DNA of 12,901 bases from an uncultured Prevotella sp. (GTDB lineage: Bacteria; Bacteroidota; Bacteroidia; Bacteroidales; Bacteroidaceae), in NCBI GenBank assembly GCA_945637645.1, contig CALZDK010000034.1, positions 1-12,901 of the forward strand, given 5' to 3'. Of this stretch, positions 1 to 7,380 are shown one piece after another. A program made the translations under genes and the position numbers. The first letter of the stretch is position 1. Each line of letters opens with the position of its first letter. The notes beneath the pieces were generated by a model that was given only the letters and a program-made list of their open reading frames with translations, made no database searches and was not told the origin of the DNA.

Positions 1-2
1 AA

Positions 3-50
3 TACGGCAAGGATATTGAGATGAAGCATATCAAGGGAGAGGAAGGTTAA
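3..50 (+). CDS. 3' end of an unidentified gene (partial)
   Basis: The first 50 bases hold one uninterrupted plus-strand reading frame of 15 codons ending in TAA at 48-50; its visible C-terminus reads YGKDIEMKHIKGEEG. A strong plus-strand hairpin terminator starts 11 bases later, which supports this being a real gene end. The fragment is too short to assign a family. The other two plus frames also have few stops here, so the frame choice rests on the terminator position. Confidence 0.35.
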   Translation, partial: YGKDIEMKHIKGEEG

Positions 51-60
51 CCTTGCCGTT

Positions 61-115
61 AACAAAGCGCAGGTGTGACTATCCTATGGATAATTGCACC
101 TGCGCTTTGTTTTTT
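61..115 (+). terminator. Strong intrinsic terminator shared by convergent genes
   Basis: A perfect 15-bp inverted repeat pairs AACAAAGCGCAGGTG (61-75) with its complement at 97-111. Wobble and A-T pairs can extend it to 78/94, leaving a loop of about 15 bases. A run of six T follows on the plus strand (110-115), so it fits a terminator for the gene ending at 50. It also lies directly downstream of the aroB stop on the minus strand. There the tail after the stem is only GTTAACGG, so termination of aroB would be weaker. The last T is shared with the aroB stop codon. Confidence 0.85.
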
Positions 116-1161
116 CAACATTCCCTATAGAAGTCAAGGGCTTCGAGAATTTCCTCTTTTGTGGCGGTTTGGTTTATGCGAATGTCGCCGATGTCAGCCA
201 ATAGGGTGAAATTGATGGTGCCGGCGGTGTTTTTCTTGTCGTGCGTCATCAGCTCTAACAGTTCAGGATAGTCGTCGCACGTTATCGCCATCTTTCCGTA
301 GTGGCCTTTTATGTAGCTCACCGTGGCGTGGAGTTTCTCTGTGGGGAATCCAACCTTGCGTGCGCTGAGGTACAGCTCGCAGATAATGCCAAAGGCAACG
401 GCGTAGCCATGGAGTATAGGCTTGCGCTTCAGTGCGAACGACTCGAAGGCGTGGCCCACGGTATGGCCCACATTAAGTGCCTTGCGTATGCCGTGCTCCA
501 ACGGGTCTTCCTCCACTATGCGCTCTTTCACCTTCACCGAGTCGGCAACCATGCCGCGGAGCTTGTCGAGGTCGGGGTTCAGTATGTCGAAGTTGATAAG
601 CTCGCTCCACATCTTGTCGTTGCTTATCAGACCGTGTTTCAGCATTTCGGCGTAGCCCGAACAGATGTTCTCGCTGTCGAGAGTCTTTAGGAACACAGTG
701 TCGATGAGAACATATTCCGCATTGCTGAACACGCCAATCTCGTTTTTCAGTCCGTTGAAGTTTACTCCCGTCTTGCCACCCACCGATGCGTCAACCATGG
801 CAAGCAGCGTTGTGGGTATGTTGATGAATCTCAAGCCTCGTTTGAATGTTGATGCGGCAAAGCCGCCGAGGTCGGTCACCATGCCGCCTCCAAGGTTTAA
901 TACGAGCGACTTTCGTGTGGCTCCGTACTCTTCCATTTTCTCCCATGCAAACGACAGATATTGGAGATTCTTGTGGTTGTCGCCAGCCTCGAGTGTTGCA
1001 ACTCCTTTATCCTCAAGTTCCTTCATGCCAACAAGGAAGTTGATAAGGCACCAGTCGCGAGTGTTGTTGTCGCAAATCACTATGAGTTTGTCGTACTCAA
1101 ATTTGGCGAGTATTTCGGAGAGGTCTTTCTTTATGTCGCTTGTTATTATTACCTTTTGCAT
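115..1161 (-). CDS. aroB: 3-dehydroquinate synthase
   Basis: This cytoplasmic enzyme converts DAHP to 3-dehydroquinate with NAD+ and a divalent metal (Zn or Co), the second step of the shikimate pathway to aromatic amino acids and chorismate. The 348-residue product has the usual family length. Visible motifs are the NAD-binding GGGMVTDLGGFAAS (91-104), IPTTLLAMVDASVGGKTGVN (115-134), AEMLKHG with metal ligand E172, GHTVGHAFE with H233, and HG with H251, so all three expected metal ligands are present. The ATG at 1161 is preceded by GGAGGG, one of the few clear Shine-Dalgarno sequences in the window. The gene follows the PurF-like gene by 12 bases and is probably co-transcribed and translationally coupled with it. 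It ends at the shared hairpin. Confidence 0.97.
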   Translation of the reverse strand: MQKVIITSDIKKDLSEILAKFEYDKLIVICDNNTRDWCLINFLVGMKELEDKGVATLEAGDNHKNLQYLSFAWEKMEEYGATRKSLVLNLGGGMVTDLGGFAASTFKRGLRFINIPTTLLAMVDASVGGKTGVNFNGLKNEIGVFSNAEYVLIDTVFLKTLDSENICSGYAEMLKHGLISNDKMWSELINFDILNPDLDKLRGMVADSVKVKERIVEEDPLEHGIRKALNVGHTVGHAFESFALKRKPILHGYAVAFGIICELYLSARKVGFPTEKLHATVSYIKGHYGKMAITCDDYPELLELMTHDKKNTAGTINFTLLADIGDIRINQTATKEEILEALDFYREC

Positions 1162-1168
1162 CTTTCTT

Positions 1169-1174
1169 CCCTCC
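1169..1174 (-). promoter_or_regulatory. aroB ribosome-binding site overlapping upstream stop
   Basis: On the minus strand GGAGGG lies 7 bases before the aroB ATG, and its first G is the last base of the upstream TAG stop codon. A canonical Shine-Dalgarno is unusual in this window, where most starts have only A/T-rich leaders. The overlap suggests that ribosomes ending the PurF-like gene start aroB. Confidence 0.7.
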
Positions 1175-2595
1175 TATTTCTTCATTTTTTTGCAGCAGCT
1201 GCTTCCGTCGAAACAGTGGGTGCAAACCTTGTCTTTGGGCAGTCCGATGGACTCTATCAGTGTTTCTATCTTGTTGAAGCGGAGTGTGGTGAGCCCCAGT
1301 CGGTGGGCTATCTCCTCGACCATGCGCTTGTATTCTGGCGAGTCGGTCTTGGCATATTGCTCCAGCTTGATGTTCTCGTCGCCCTCGAAGTCGCGTATTA
1401 TGCGGCGTGTGATAAGCTCAAGGTCGCTCTTCGACGAGGTGAAACCGATGAACGGGCAGCCATAGACCAACGGCGGGCAGGAGATGCGTGCGTGAACCTC
1501 CTTGGCACCGCAGTCGAAGAAAGTCCTGACATTGTCGCGCAACTGGGTGCCACGCACTATTGAGTCGTCGCAGAACACCACTCTCTGGTCTTTCATTATG
1601 GCACGGTTAGGAATGAGCTTCATCTTTGCCACGAGGTCGCGTCGCGACTGGTTGCCCGGTGTGAAGCTGCGTGGCCATGTGGGAGTGTATTTCAGCACCG
1701 CGCGCTTGTATGGGATTTTGTGTCCCTCGGCATAGCCAAGAGCGAAGCCCACTCCTGAGTCGGGAATGCCGCACACGAGGTCAGCCTCGGTGTCGTCTTC
1801 CTCGCCCAGCATCTTTCCGCACCTCTCTCTCACATATTCGGTGTTTATTCCCATATAGTCGCTTGCGGGGAAACCGTAATAGACCCAAAGGAAGGAGCAA
1901 ATCTGACAGTGTCCGGAGGGTTTCTGCATCACCTCCATTCCGTCTGCCCTTAGGCGCACTATCTCTCCCGGTTCCACGTCGCGCACCGTCTCATAGTCGA
2001 GGTTGGGAAAAGCCGTTGTCTCGCTCGTTGCGGCGTAGGCGCCCTCCTTGCGTCCTACCACGAGGGTTGTCCTTCCCATGTAGTCGCGTGCCGCTATTAT
2101 GCCGTCTTCCGTGAGAATCAGCATCGAGCAAGAACCGTCAATCTTGGCATACACGTTGTTGATGCCCTCGGTGAAGTCATTGCCCATGTTTATGAGCAGA
2201 GCCACCAGCTCCGTCTGGTTTATCTTGTTAGCCGACATCTCGCTGAAGTGCATTCCCTTTGCGAGTAGCTCGTCGGCTATCTCGCGCAGGTTGTTTATCT
2301 TAGCCACTGTCACCACCGCATAGCGTCCGAGGTGTGAGTTGACGATGATAGGCTGCGGGTCGGTGTCGCTGATGACACCCAGTCCCTGGCAGCCAGTGAA
2401 GCTCTCCAGCTCGTCCTCGAACTTAGACCTGAAATAGTCGCGTTCCAAGCTGTGAATCGACCTTGAGAATCCCTTCACTGCGTCGAAAGTCACCATTCCC
2501 GCACGTTTTGTGCCGAGGTGTGAGTTGTAGTCCGTTCCGTAGAACAAGTCGTTAACGCAGTCTTTCTTAGATATTGTTCCGAATATACCGCCCAT
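1174..2595 (-). CDS. PurF-like amidophosphoribosyltransferase, degenerate glutaminase
   Basis: A 473-residue relative of PurF, which makes 5-phosphoribosylamine from PRPP and glutamine at the first step of purine synthesis. The phosphoribosyltransferase half is intact: PDSGVG (278-283) and the PRPP loop VVFCDDSIVRGTQ (339-351). The four cysteines matching the [4Fe-4S] ligands of the Bacillus-type enzyme are present at C233, C380, C458 and C461. The N-terminal Ntn-type glutaminase half is altered. The protein begins MGGIFG where PurF has MCGIxG, so the Cys1 nucleophile is Gly. The region matching the NGN oxyanion/glutamine-binding motif reads AKINNL (98-103). Glutamine hydrolysis by this chain is therefore doubtful; ammonia use, a partner subunit or a regulatory role are alternatives. 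From memory, similar MGGIFG proteins occur in Bacteroides. The frame extends 37 codons upstream to 2706, but the likely promoter lies inside that extension and homology starts at MGGIFG, so I chose the ATG at 2595. aroB follows 12 bases downstream. Confidence 0.9.
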   Translation of the reverse strand: MGGIFGTISKKDCVNDLFYGTDYNSHLGTKRAGMVTFDAVKGFSRSIHSLERDYFRSKFEDELESFTGCQGLGVISDTDPQPIIVNSHLGRYAVVTVAKINNLREIADELLAKGMHFSEMSANKINQTELVALLINMGNDFTEGINNVYAKIDGSCSMLILTEDGIIAARDYMGRTTLVVGRKEGAYAATSETTAFPNLDYETVRDVEPGEIVRLRADGMEVMQKPSGHCQICSFLWVYYGFPASDYMGINTEYVRERCGKMLGEEDDTEADLVCGIPDSGVGFALGYAEGHKIPYKRAVLKYTPTWPRSFTPGNQSRRDLVAKMKLIPNRAIMKDQRVVFCDDSIVRGTQLRDNVRTFFDCGAKEVHARISCPPLVYGCPFIGFTSSKSDLELITRRIIRDFEGDENIKLEQYAKTDSPEYKRMVEEIAHRLGLTTLRFNKIETLIESIGLPKDKVCTHCFDGSSCCKKMKK

Positions 2596-2664
2596 ATTTT
2601 GTTTTATATTGTTTTTTTTCGTGTATTTATGCGACCCTAAAAGGCTCTTTTTGTTTTTGCGCTG

Positions 2665-2695
2665 CGAAGTTACTACATTTCTGTGAAATATACAA
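2665..2695 (-). promoter_or_regulatory. Probable sigma-ABfr promoter for purF-like/aroB
   Basis: On the minus strand TTG (2695-2693) is followed after 20 bases by TAACTTCG (2672-2665), one mismatch from the Bacteroidota -7 box TAnnTTTG. Transcription would start about 60 bases upstream of the ATG at 2595. It lies in the 166-bp gap after the GH31 gene, where I see no convincing terminator, so some read-through from upstream is possible. Confidence 0.45.
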
Positions 2696-2761
2696 GAAAA
2701 ATGCAAAAAATATGTTTCCGCCTGTTTGTTTGGAGGGGTTAAAGGTGGGCTTCTATTTTTT

Positions 2762-5197
2762 CTACAGTGTTACCGAAACAGCATTGCCATTGTAATCAAC
2801 GGTTTTCACTGCCTCTGTTCCTGCTATGCGAATGTTGAACTTTCGGTTTTGGAGCATGCCGGGGAACTGTCCTTGGCGTGCCTCTACGGTGAAAGTGCGC
2901 TGGCTGTCGTTCCACTTCATCGTGATTGTGGAGTAAACGCCACGCTCATAATTGTAGTTGTCGCCCTCGTCCTCGTATAGTGTGAAGACGGCGTTGGAGC
3001 CCGGATAGACAATGATGTCGAGATTGTCCCACTGGCTCTGCTGCGCATACTGCATGACCGGGGCAAGCGGAAGGATTGTTCCTGCCTTGACGAACATTGC
3101 AGTGCGGTCGATTGTCGTGGTGAAGGTTACGTTGCGTCCGCCCTTGTAGAGTTTCTCGGTGTAGAACTCATACCAGTCAGCACCCTTCGGCAGATATTTT
3201 GTTGCCGTTTTCTCCTCAGAGAAATCAATCTTTCCTTCTTTCAATTTTTCAATCTTTCCATCTTTCTTGTCCCATCCGCTCATGGCATCCTCCTTGAAAA
3301 TCTTCTCCTCGGTGTATTGTGGGTCGAGGATAGGTGTGGCAAGGATGGAGCGGCCGAACATGAACTCGCTACCCAGGTTCCATGTGTTCTTGTCGGAGGC
3401 AAAGTCGTAGGTCAGGGCACGCAGATAGCTCTCGTTGGCTGACGTGACCTGCCATGCCGTGCTGTAGATGTATGGCAGCAGACGATAGCGCAGGCGAATG
3501 GTGCTCTCGATGGCATCGTAGATTGGCTCACCCTTCTTGCCAAACTGATAGATCTCGCGCGGAGCGTCGGCACCATGACTGCGGAAGACAGGGCAGAAGA
3601 GTCCATATTGCATCCAACGCACATACAGCTCCTGATATTGGGGGTTGCGTGGCGCGGAACCAGTTCCGTCGGTGTTGTATGACCCGCAGAAGAATCCGCC
3701 TATGTCGGTGTTGAAATTAGGGCAACCTGTCATTGTGTAGTTGAGACCTGCAGGAACTTGCTTTCGGAGCATGTCCCAGGTTGAGGCCACGTCGCCCGAC
3801 CAAAGTCCTGAACCATAGTGTTGCTGACCGGCGAAAGCGGATCGAGTCATGATGAACACACGCTTGTCGGCAGACTCCTTGCGCTGGTTGGCATAGATGC
3901 CCTTGACAGTGGCAAGGGGGAATAGGTTGCGCACGCTGCGCCACGATCCCGCAGAGGTCTTATATTCGAAGTCGCTCTCGCGTGGATTGAAGAAATCGGG
4001 GTCGGTGGAGTCCATCCACCAGGCATCGATGCCGTAGTCGAAAAGCCTTTTCAGATGGTCCCAATATATCTGACGGGCAACGGGACTGTAGGCGTCATAC
4101 ACCTTAACGCCAGAAGGGTATTCCATGCGTGGCGGCCAGATGTGTGAGAGACCGCTCTGCGGCCATGTCTCTATAGGCAGAAGGAGGTCTTTCTCTGCAA
4201 GTTTGGCAAACTGCTGAGTCTGCGGGCCAAAGCTTGCCCAGATGGAAATCATTATGTGTGCGTTCTGTTCATGCACGCGGTCAATCATCTGTTTTCCGTC
4301 GGTGAACTGCTCGGAGAGGAAGTCCATGGCATTCCACAGGTAGTTGTTGCCCCAGTACTGCCAATCCTGTATTATTCCGTCGAGAGGCACCTGGAGGCGA
4401 CGATAGTTATCGACGACCTCGAGTAGTTCCTTCGACGACTTATATCGTTCGCGGCACTGCCAGAATCCGTATGTCCACAATGGGAACATCGGCACGTTGC
4501 CAGTGAGCTGACGCATGCAGGCATTAACGCCGTCGGCATTCTTGCCAAACATGAAATAGTAGTCGGCACAGTCGCCTACCTCTGCCTTGAAGGTCATGCC
4601 CTGGGCATTGTCGTCGAAGTGCGAGCAGGAGTAGTTGTCCCAATATATTCCCCAGCCCTTTACCGACTGTATGACGTTTTGGAAGTCCTCAATGTTAGAC
4701 TGCTCAACGCGCTTGGAGAGGCCACGGCGGTTGAGTTTGCCGTCCTGCACAGTGCCAAGACCGTAGATTGCCTCGTCCTTGTCGAGCTGGTAGGACATGG
4801 AAACAGTGTATCTGCCCTTGTCGGAACCCGTGGCACGTGGGGCAAAGGTTGTAGCCTTTTCCTTAAGAAGAGGTTTGCCGTTGGCTGTGGCGAAGGATAT
4901 GAGACCGGTGTGGCGGTTGATGGTTACGGAAAGGGAGGATGACTTCAATCTGAAGGCTGAAGCTGTGGAACTTTCGGCTACGGAGAGGGATGATTGTGGT
5001 GACATGGTCACTACCTCGCTTTTTTTCTTCGGAGAGTTGGAGCCAAGGGGAGTTTTTGTAACACGAATGATTTCTGGGCTGTAGAAGGTGACATTGATGT
5101 TCATGTCAGCTGCTGTCAGCTCAAGGCTTTTAGTGTCTTGGGCGTTTGCTGCAATGACTGTCAGAGCAACAAACATTAGCGTTAGGATTCTTTTCAT
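2762..5197 (-). CDS. Secreted GH31 glycosidase (alpha-xylosidase/alpha-glucosidase type)
   Basis: An 811-residue exported family 31 glycoside hydrolase, which cleaves terminal alpha-xylosyl or alpha-glucosyl residues with retention. Residues 1-19 form a signal peptide (MKR, hydrophobic core, ANA before QD) with no lipobox Cys, so a soluble periplasmic enzyme is likely. An N-terminal beta domain (about 25-230) precedes the barrel. The nucleophile is D396 in WWMDSTDPD and the acid/base is D469 in LWSGDV. A beta-sandwich tail with a DUF5110-like region (about 725-795, VYPGSNAVFTLYEDEGD) closes the protein. The WWMD-type nucleophile motif resembles xyloglucan alpha-xylosidases, but substrate cannot be fixed from sequence. 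A Lys-rich insert with an internal duplication lies at 642-662. I start at M12 of the open frame (5197) because it gives a normal signal peptide. It follows dnaG by 63 bp on the same strand, with no SusC/SusD partner in view. Confidence 0.93.
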   Translation of the reverse strand: MKRILTLMFVALTVIAANAQDTKSLELTAADMNINVTFYSPEIIRVTKTPLGSNSPKKKSEVVTMSPQSSLSVAESSTASAFRLKSSSLSVTINRHTGLISFATANGKPLLKEKATTFAPRATGSDKGRYTVSMSYQLDKDEAIYGLGTVQDGKLNRRGLSKRVEQSNIEDFQNVIQSVKGWGIYWDNYSCSHFDDNAQGMTFKAEVGDCADYYFMFGKNADGVNACMRQLTGNVPMFPLWTYGFWQCRERYKSSKELLEVVDNYRRLQVPLDGIIQDWQYWGNNYLWNAMDFLSEQFTDGKQMIDRVHEQNAHIMISIWASFGPQTQQFAKLAEKDLLLPIETWPQSGLSHIWPPRMEYPSGVKVYDAYSPVARQIYWDHLKRLFDYGIDAWWMDSTDPDFFNPRESDFEYKTSAGSWRSVRNLFPLATVKGIYANQRKESADKRVFIMTRSAFAGQQHYGSGLWSGDVASTWDMLRKQVPAGLNYTMTGCPNFNTDIGGFFCGSYNTDGTGSAPRNPQYQELYVRWMQYGLFCPVFRSHGADAPREIYQFGKKGEPIYDAIESTIRLRYRLLPYIYSTAWQVTSANESYLRALTYDFASDKNTWNLGSEFMFGRSILATPILDPQYTEEKIFKEDAMSGWDKKDGKIEKLKEGKIDFSEEKTATKYLPKGADWYEFYTEKLYKGGRNVTFTTTIDRTAMFVKAGTILPLAPVMQYAQQSQWDNLDIIVYPGSNAVFTLYEDEGDNYNYERGVYSTITMKWNDSQRTFTVEARQGQFPGMLQNRKFNIRIAGTEAVKTVDYNGNAVSVTL
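3225..3266 (-). repeat. 24-bp-period in-frame duplication in the GH31 gene
   Basis: On the coding strand GAAAGATGGAAAGATTGA (3266-3249) is repeated with one mismatch as GAAAGAAGGAAAGATTGA (3242-3225), separated by AAAATT. The period is 24 bp, so the frame is kept and the protein reads KKDGKIEK then LKEGKIDF. It sits in a Lys-rich surface segment just before the conserved YLPKGADWYEF stretch. Confidence 0.85.
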
Positions 5198-5260
5198 TTT
5201 TTTTATATTTTTGGTTGTCAAACATGTCAATATTTACTGGCGTGTCACGTGGGGGAAACC

Positions 5261-7219
5261 TCATCTTACGATGTCTCTTCCCACTTTGGCTGCAATGGTG
5301 TCGCGGAGCTTTTGGGCTTCCATTTGCTCTTTCATCAGTTCCCTCACCTTCGCCATGTCCGACGCCTTGTTGGCTTCAGCTATGGCATGTTTCAGATCGT
5401 TTATGAGGCGTGTCTTTATGCCGATGCGGAAGTCCACTATGAGATGTTCGGTCTTCTGCTGGAGCGTGGCGGCGTCGGTGCGCATTTGGAGGCTCTTGCT
5501 GAGTTGGTAGTGGTTCATGGCAAGGGAACCTGCAAGGCGGCTTATGCCTATGTCGGCGTGGGAGGTGAAATAGGTGTCGGCCTTGAAACCCTCGTCGGAG
5601 CTGTGGATGGCAGCCTCGTGGAGAATGCGGTCGAAGAGGGGAGAGCTGAAATGGAGGTCGTCCTGCGCCAGGTCGTAGTCGATGTATTGTGCCACGGTGA
5701 GGTTTACGAGCTGTCCGTCTTCGGTTTCTATGTCGCGGTAGATTATTTCCTCGCCGTGCTGAATGATGAGCTGTATGATGAGCCGTTCCACCTCCAGCGC
5801 CCTCTTGTCGGAGGAGTGGAAACTGGCGTGCTGCTGTGGCTGCTGTTGAGTTTGGGCTGCAGCCTCCTGTTGCCTCAGTTGGCGTTCCGCCTCTTTCTGC
5901 TGGTTTTCGATGTCGCCTCCGATGAAGCGGTTCATGGTGTTGATGAGCGTCTGTTCGTTCATCTGGAAATTGCGTGAGCACTCGCGTATGTAGGTGTCGC
6001 GCTTTATCTGGTCGGGAATGACGGAGACGCTGCGCACGATGTTGCTTATCGCCTCGGAGCGTTTTATAGGGTCGGTGACACCATCGAGAAGGAGGCGGGT
6101 CTTGAAGATGATGAAGTCCACCTGGTGGTCGCCAACATAGTTGCGGAACTCTTCGCTGTTGTGTTTGCGAGAGAAGCTGTCGGGGTCGTCGCCGTCGGGC
6201 AGGAGGAGAATCTTCACGTTCATGCCTTCCTGTAGCAGCATGTCGGTGCCTCGCATGGCGGCGTGGATGCCTGCCTCGTCGCCGTCGTAGAGCAGTGTGA
6301 TGTTGGAAGTGAAGCGTCGCAGCAAGCGGACTTGGTGCATGCTGAGTGCGGTGCCGGAGTTTGCCACCACGTTTTCTATGCCGTTCTGGTGCATGGAGAT
6401 GACGTCGGTGTAGCCTTCAACCATGAACACGTTGTCCTCCTTGGCGATTGCCCTCTTTGCCTGATAGAGTCCATAGAGCTCGTGGTCTTTGTGGTAGATG
6501 TCGGACTCGGGCGAGTTGACGTATTTCTGCTGCACTCCCTTGGTGCGTGAGTCGAGCAGACGGCCGCCGAAGGCGTTGACCTTGCCGCTGACGCTGAGCC
6601 AGGGGAAGATGACGCGTCCGGAATAGCGGTCAACCAGTTCTCCGTTGTCTTTCTGATAGCAGAGGCCAGTCTTGATGAGGAACTCCTTCTTGAAGCCTTT
6701 CTGAAGGGCTGCCTTGGAGAGCGAGTCGCGGCGGGGCAGGGCATAGCCGAGCTGGAACTTCTTTATGATGTCGTCGCGGAATCCACGCCCACGAAAATAC
6801 TGCATGCCGATAGCCTTGCCGTCGATGTCGTTGTGAAGGATATCGTGGAAATAGTCGCGAGCCCACTCGTTGAGCACGAACATGCTCTCGCGATCGTTTG
6901 CCGCCTGCTGTTCCTCGGCTGTGAGTTCGCGTTCCTTTATTTCAATATTATATTTCTTGGCGAGCCAGCGCAGAGCGTCCGGATAGGTCATCTGCTCGTG
7001 TTCCATTATGAAGTTGACGGCGTTGCCTCCCTTGCCGCAGGCAAAGCAATGGCAAATGCCCTTGGAGGGGGAGACGATGAACGAAGGTGTCTTGTCGTCG
7101 TGGAAAGGGCACAGACCCTTGTAGTTCACGCCAGTCTTGCGCAGCGTGACAAATTCCGATACGACATCGACGATGTTCGTCGCGTCCATTATCTTGTCGA
7201 TGGTGGCTCTGTCAATCAT
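5261..7219 (-). CDS. dnaG: DNA primase
   Basis: DnaG makes the RNA primers for chromosome replication and works with the DnaB helicase at the fork. The 652-residue protein has the full family layout. A CHC2 zinc ribbon has ligands C37, H40, C58 and C61. The catalytic core includes RYSGRVIFP (198-206). The TOPRIM domain has E268 in VEGYTD and the metal-binding D312 and D314 in YDGD. A Gln-rich flexible linker (about 438-472) precedes a C-terminal helicase-interaction region (about 473-652). The ATG at 7219 gives the expected MIDRATIDKI start; there is no Shine-Dalgarno. The gene is divergent from the DUF554 gene and has its own -7 box. GH31 follows after 63 bp. Confidence 0.98.
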   Translation of the reverse strand: MIDRATIDKIMDATNIVDVVSEFVTLRKTGVNYKGLCPFHDDKTPSFIVSPSKGICHCFACGKGGNAVNFIMEHEQMTYPDALRWLAKKYNIEIKERELTAEEQQAANDRESMFVLNEWARDYFHDILHNDIDGKAIGMQYFRGRGFRDDIIKKFQLGYALPRRDSLSKAALQKGFKKEFLIKTGLCYQKDNGELVDRYSGRVIFPWLSVSGKVNAFGGRLLDSRTKGVQQKYVNSPESDIYHKDHELYGLYQAKRAIAKEDNVFMVEGYTDVISMHQNGIENVVANSGTALSMHQVRLLRRFTSNITLLYDGDEAGIHAAMRGTDMLLQEGMNVKILLLPDGDDPDSFSRKHNSEEFRNYVGDHQVDFIIFKTRLLLDGVTDPIKRSEAISNIVRSVSVIPDQIKRDTYIRECSRNFQMNEQTLINTMNRFIGGDIENQQKEAERQLRQQEAAAQTQQQPQQHASFHSSDKRALEVERLIIQLIIQHGEEIIYRDIETEDGQLVNLTVAQYIDYDLAQDDLHFSSPLFDRILHEAAIHSSDEGFKADTYFTSHADIGISRLAGSLAMNHYQLSKSLQMRTDAATLQQKTEHLIVDFRIGIKTRLINDLKHAIAEANKASDMAKVRELMKEQMEAQKLRDTIAAKVGRDIVR

Positions 7220-7247
7220 TTATTTCTTTTGTTTGCAAATGGAGTTG

Positions 7248-7255
7248 CAAAGATA
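7248..7255 (-). promoter_or_regulatory. dnaG -7 promoter box
   Basis: On the minus strand TATCTTTG matches the Bacteroidota -7 consensus TAnnTTTG exactly, about 30 bases before the dnaG ATG. The expected -33 TTTG is not clear at the right distance. It shares the 161-bp divergent region with the DUF554 promoter. Confidence 0.55.
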
Positions 7256-7339
7256 AATAAAAAAAAGGAAATTACTCAGATAAAAGGTGTTTTTTTTGTG
7301 TTTTATTGCAAACACAACGGGTTTCTCGTCAAAAATGTA

Positions 7340-7347
7340 TAACTTTG
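7340..7347 (+). promoter_or_regulatory. DUF554 gene -7 promoter box
   Basis: TAACTTTG matches TAnnTTTG exactly, 33 bases before the ATG at 7381. No clean -33 TTTG is seen 19-21 bases upstream. Its position also argues against using the upstream in-frame ATG at 7306 as the start. Confidence 0.5.
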
Positions 7348-7380
7348 CGCACTGAAAGAATACGAAAACAGAACAAAGAA

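Noticed and set aside
665..1465. 266-codon plus-strand frame over aroB and the PurF-like gene
   Set aside because: It crosses two well-supported minus-strand genes and their junction, and has no family features.
2596..2706. N-terminal extension of the PurF-like protein from the ATG at 2706
   Set aside because: The extension is basic, low-complexity and overlaps a plausible promoter; family homology begins at the ATG at 2595. It also would not supply the missing nucleophile in a normal context.
5249..5977. 242-codon plus-strand frame antisense to dnaG
   Set aside because: dnaG is certain here; the frame is a mirror effect with no start signal or recognisable motifs.
7306..7380. Upstream start for the DUF554 protein
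   Set aside because: The 25 extra residues are charged and lie over the -7 box at 7340-7347; the start at 7381 gives the usual membrane N-terminus.
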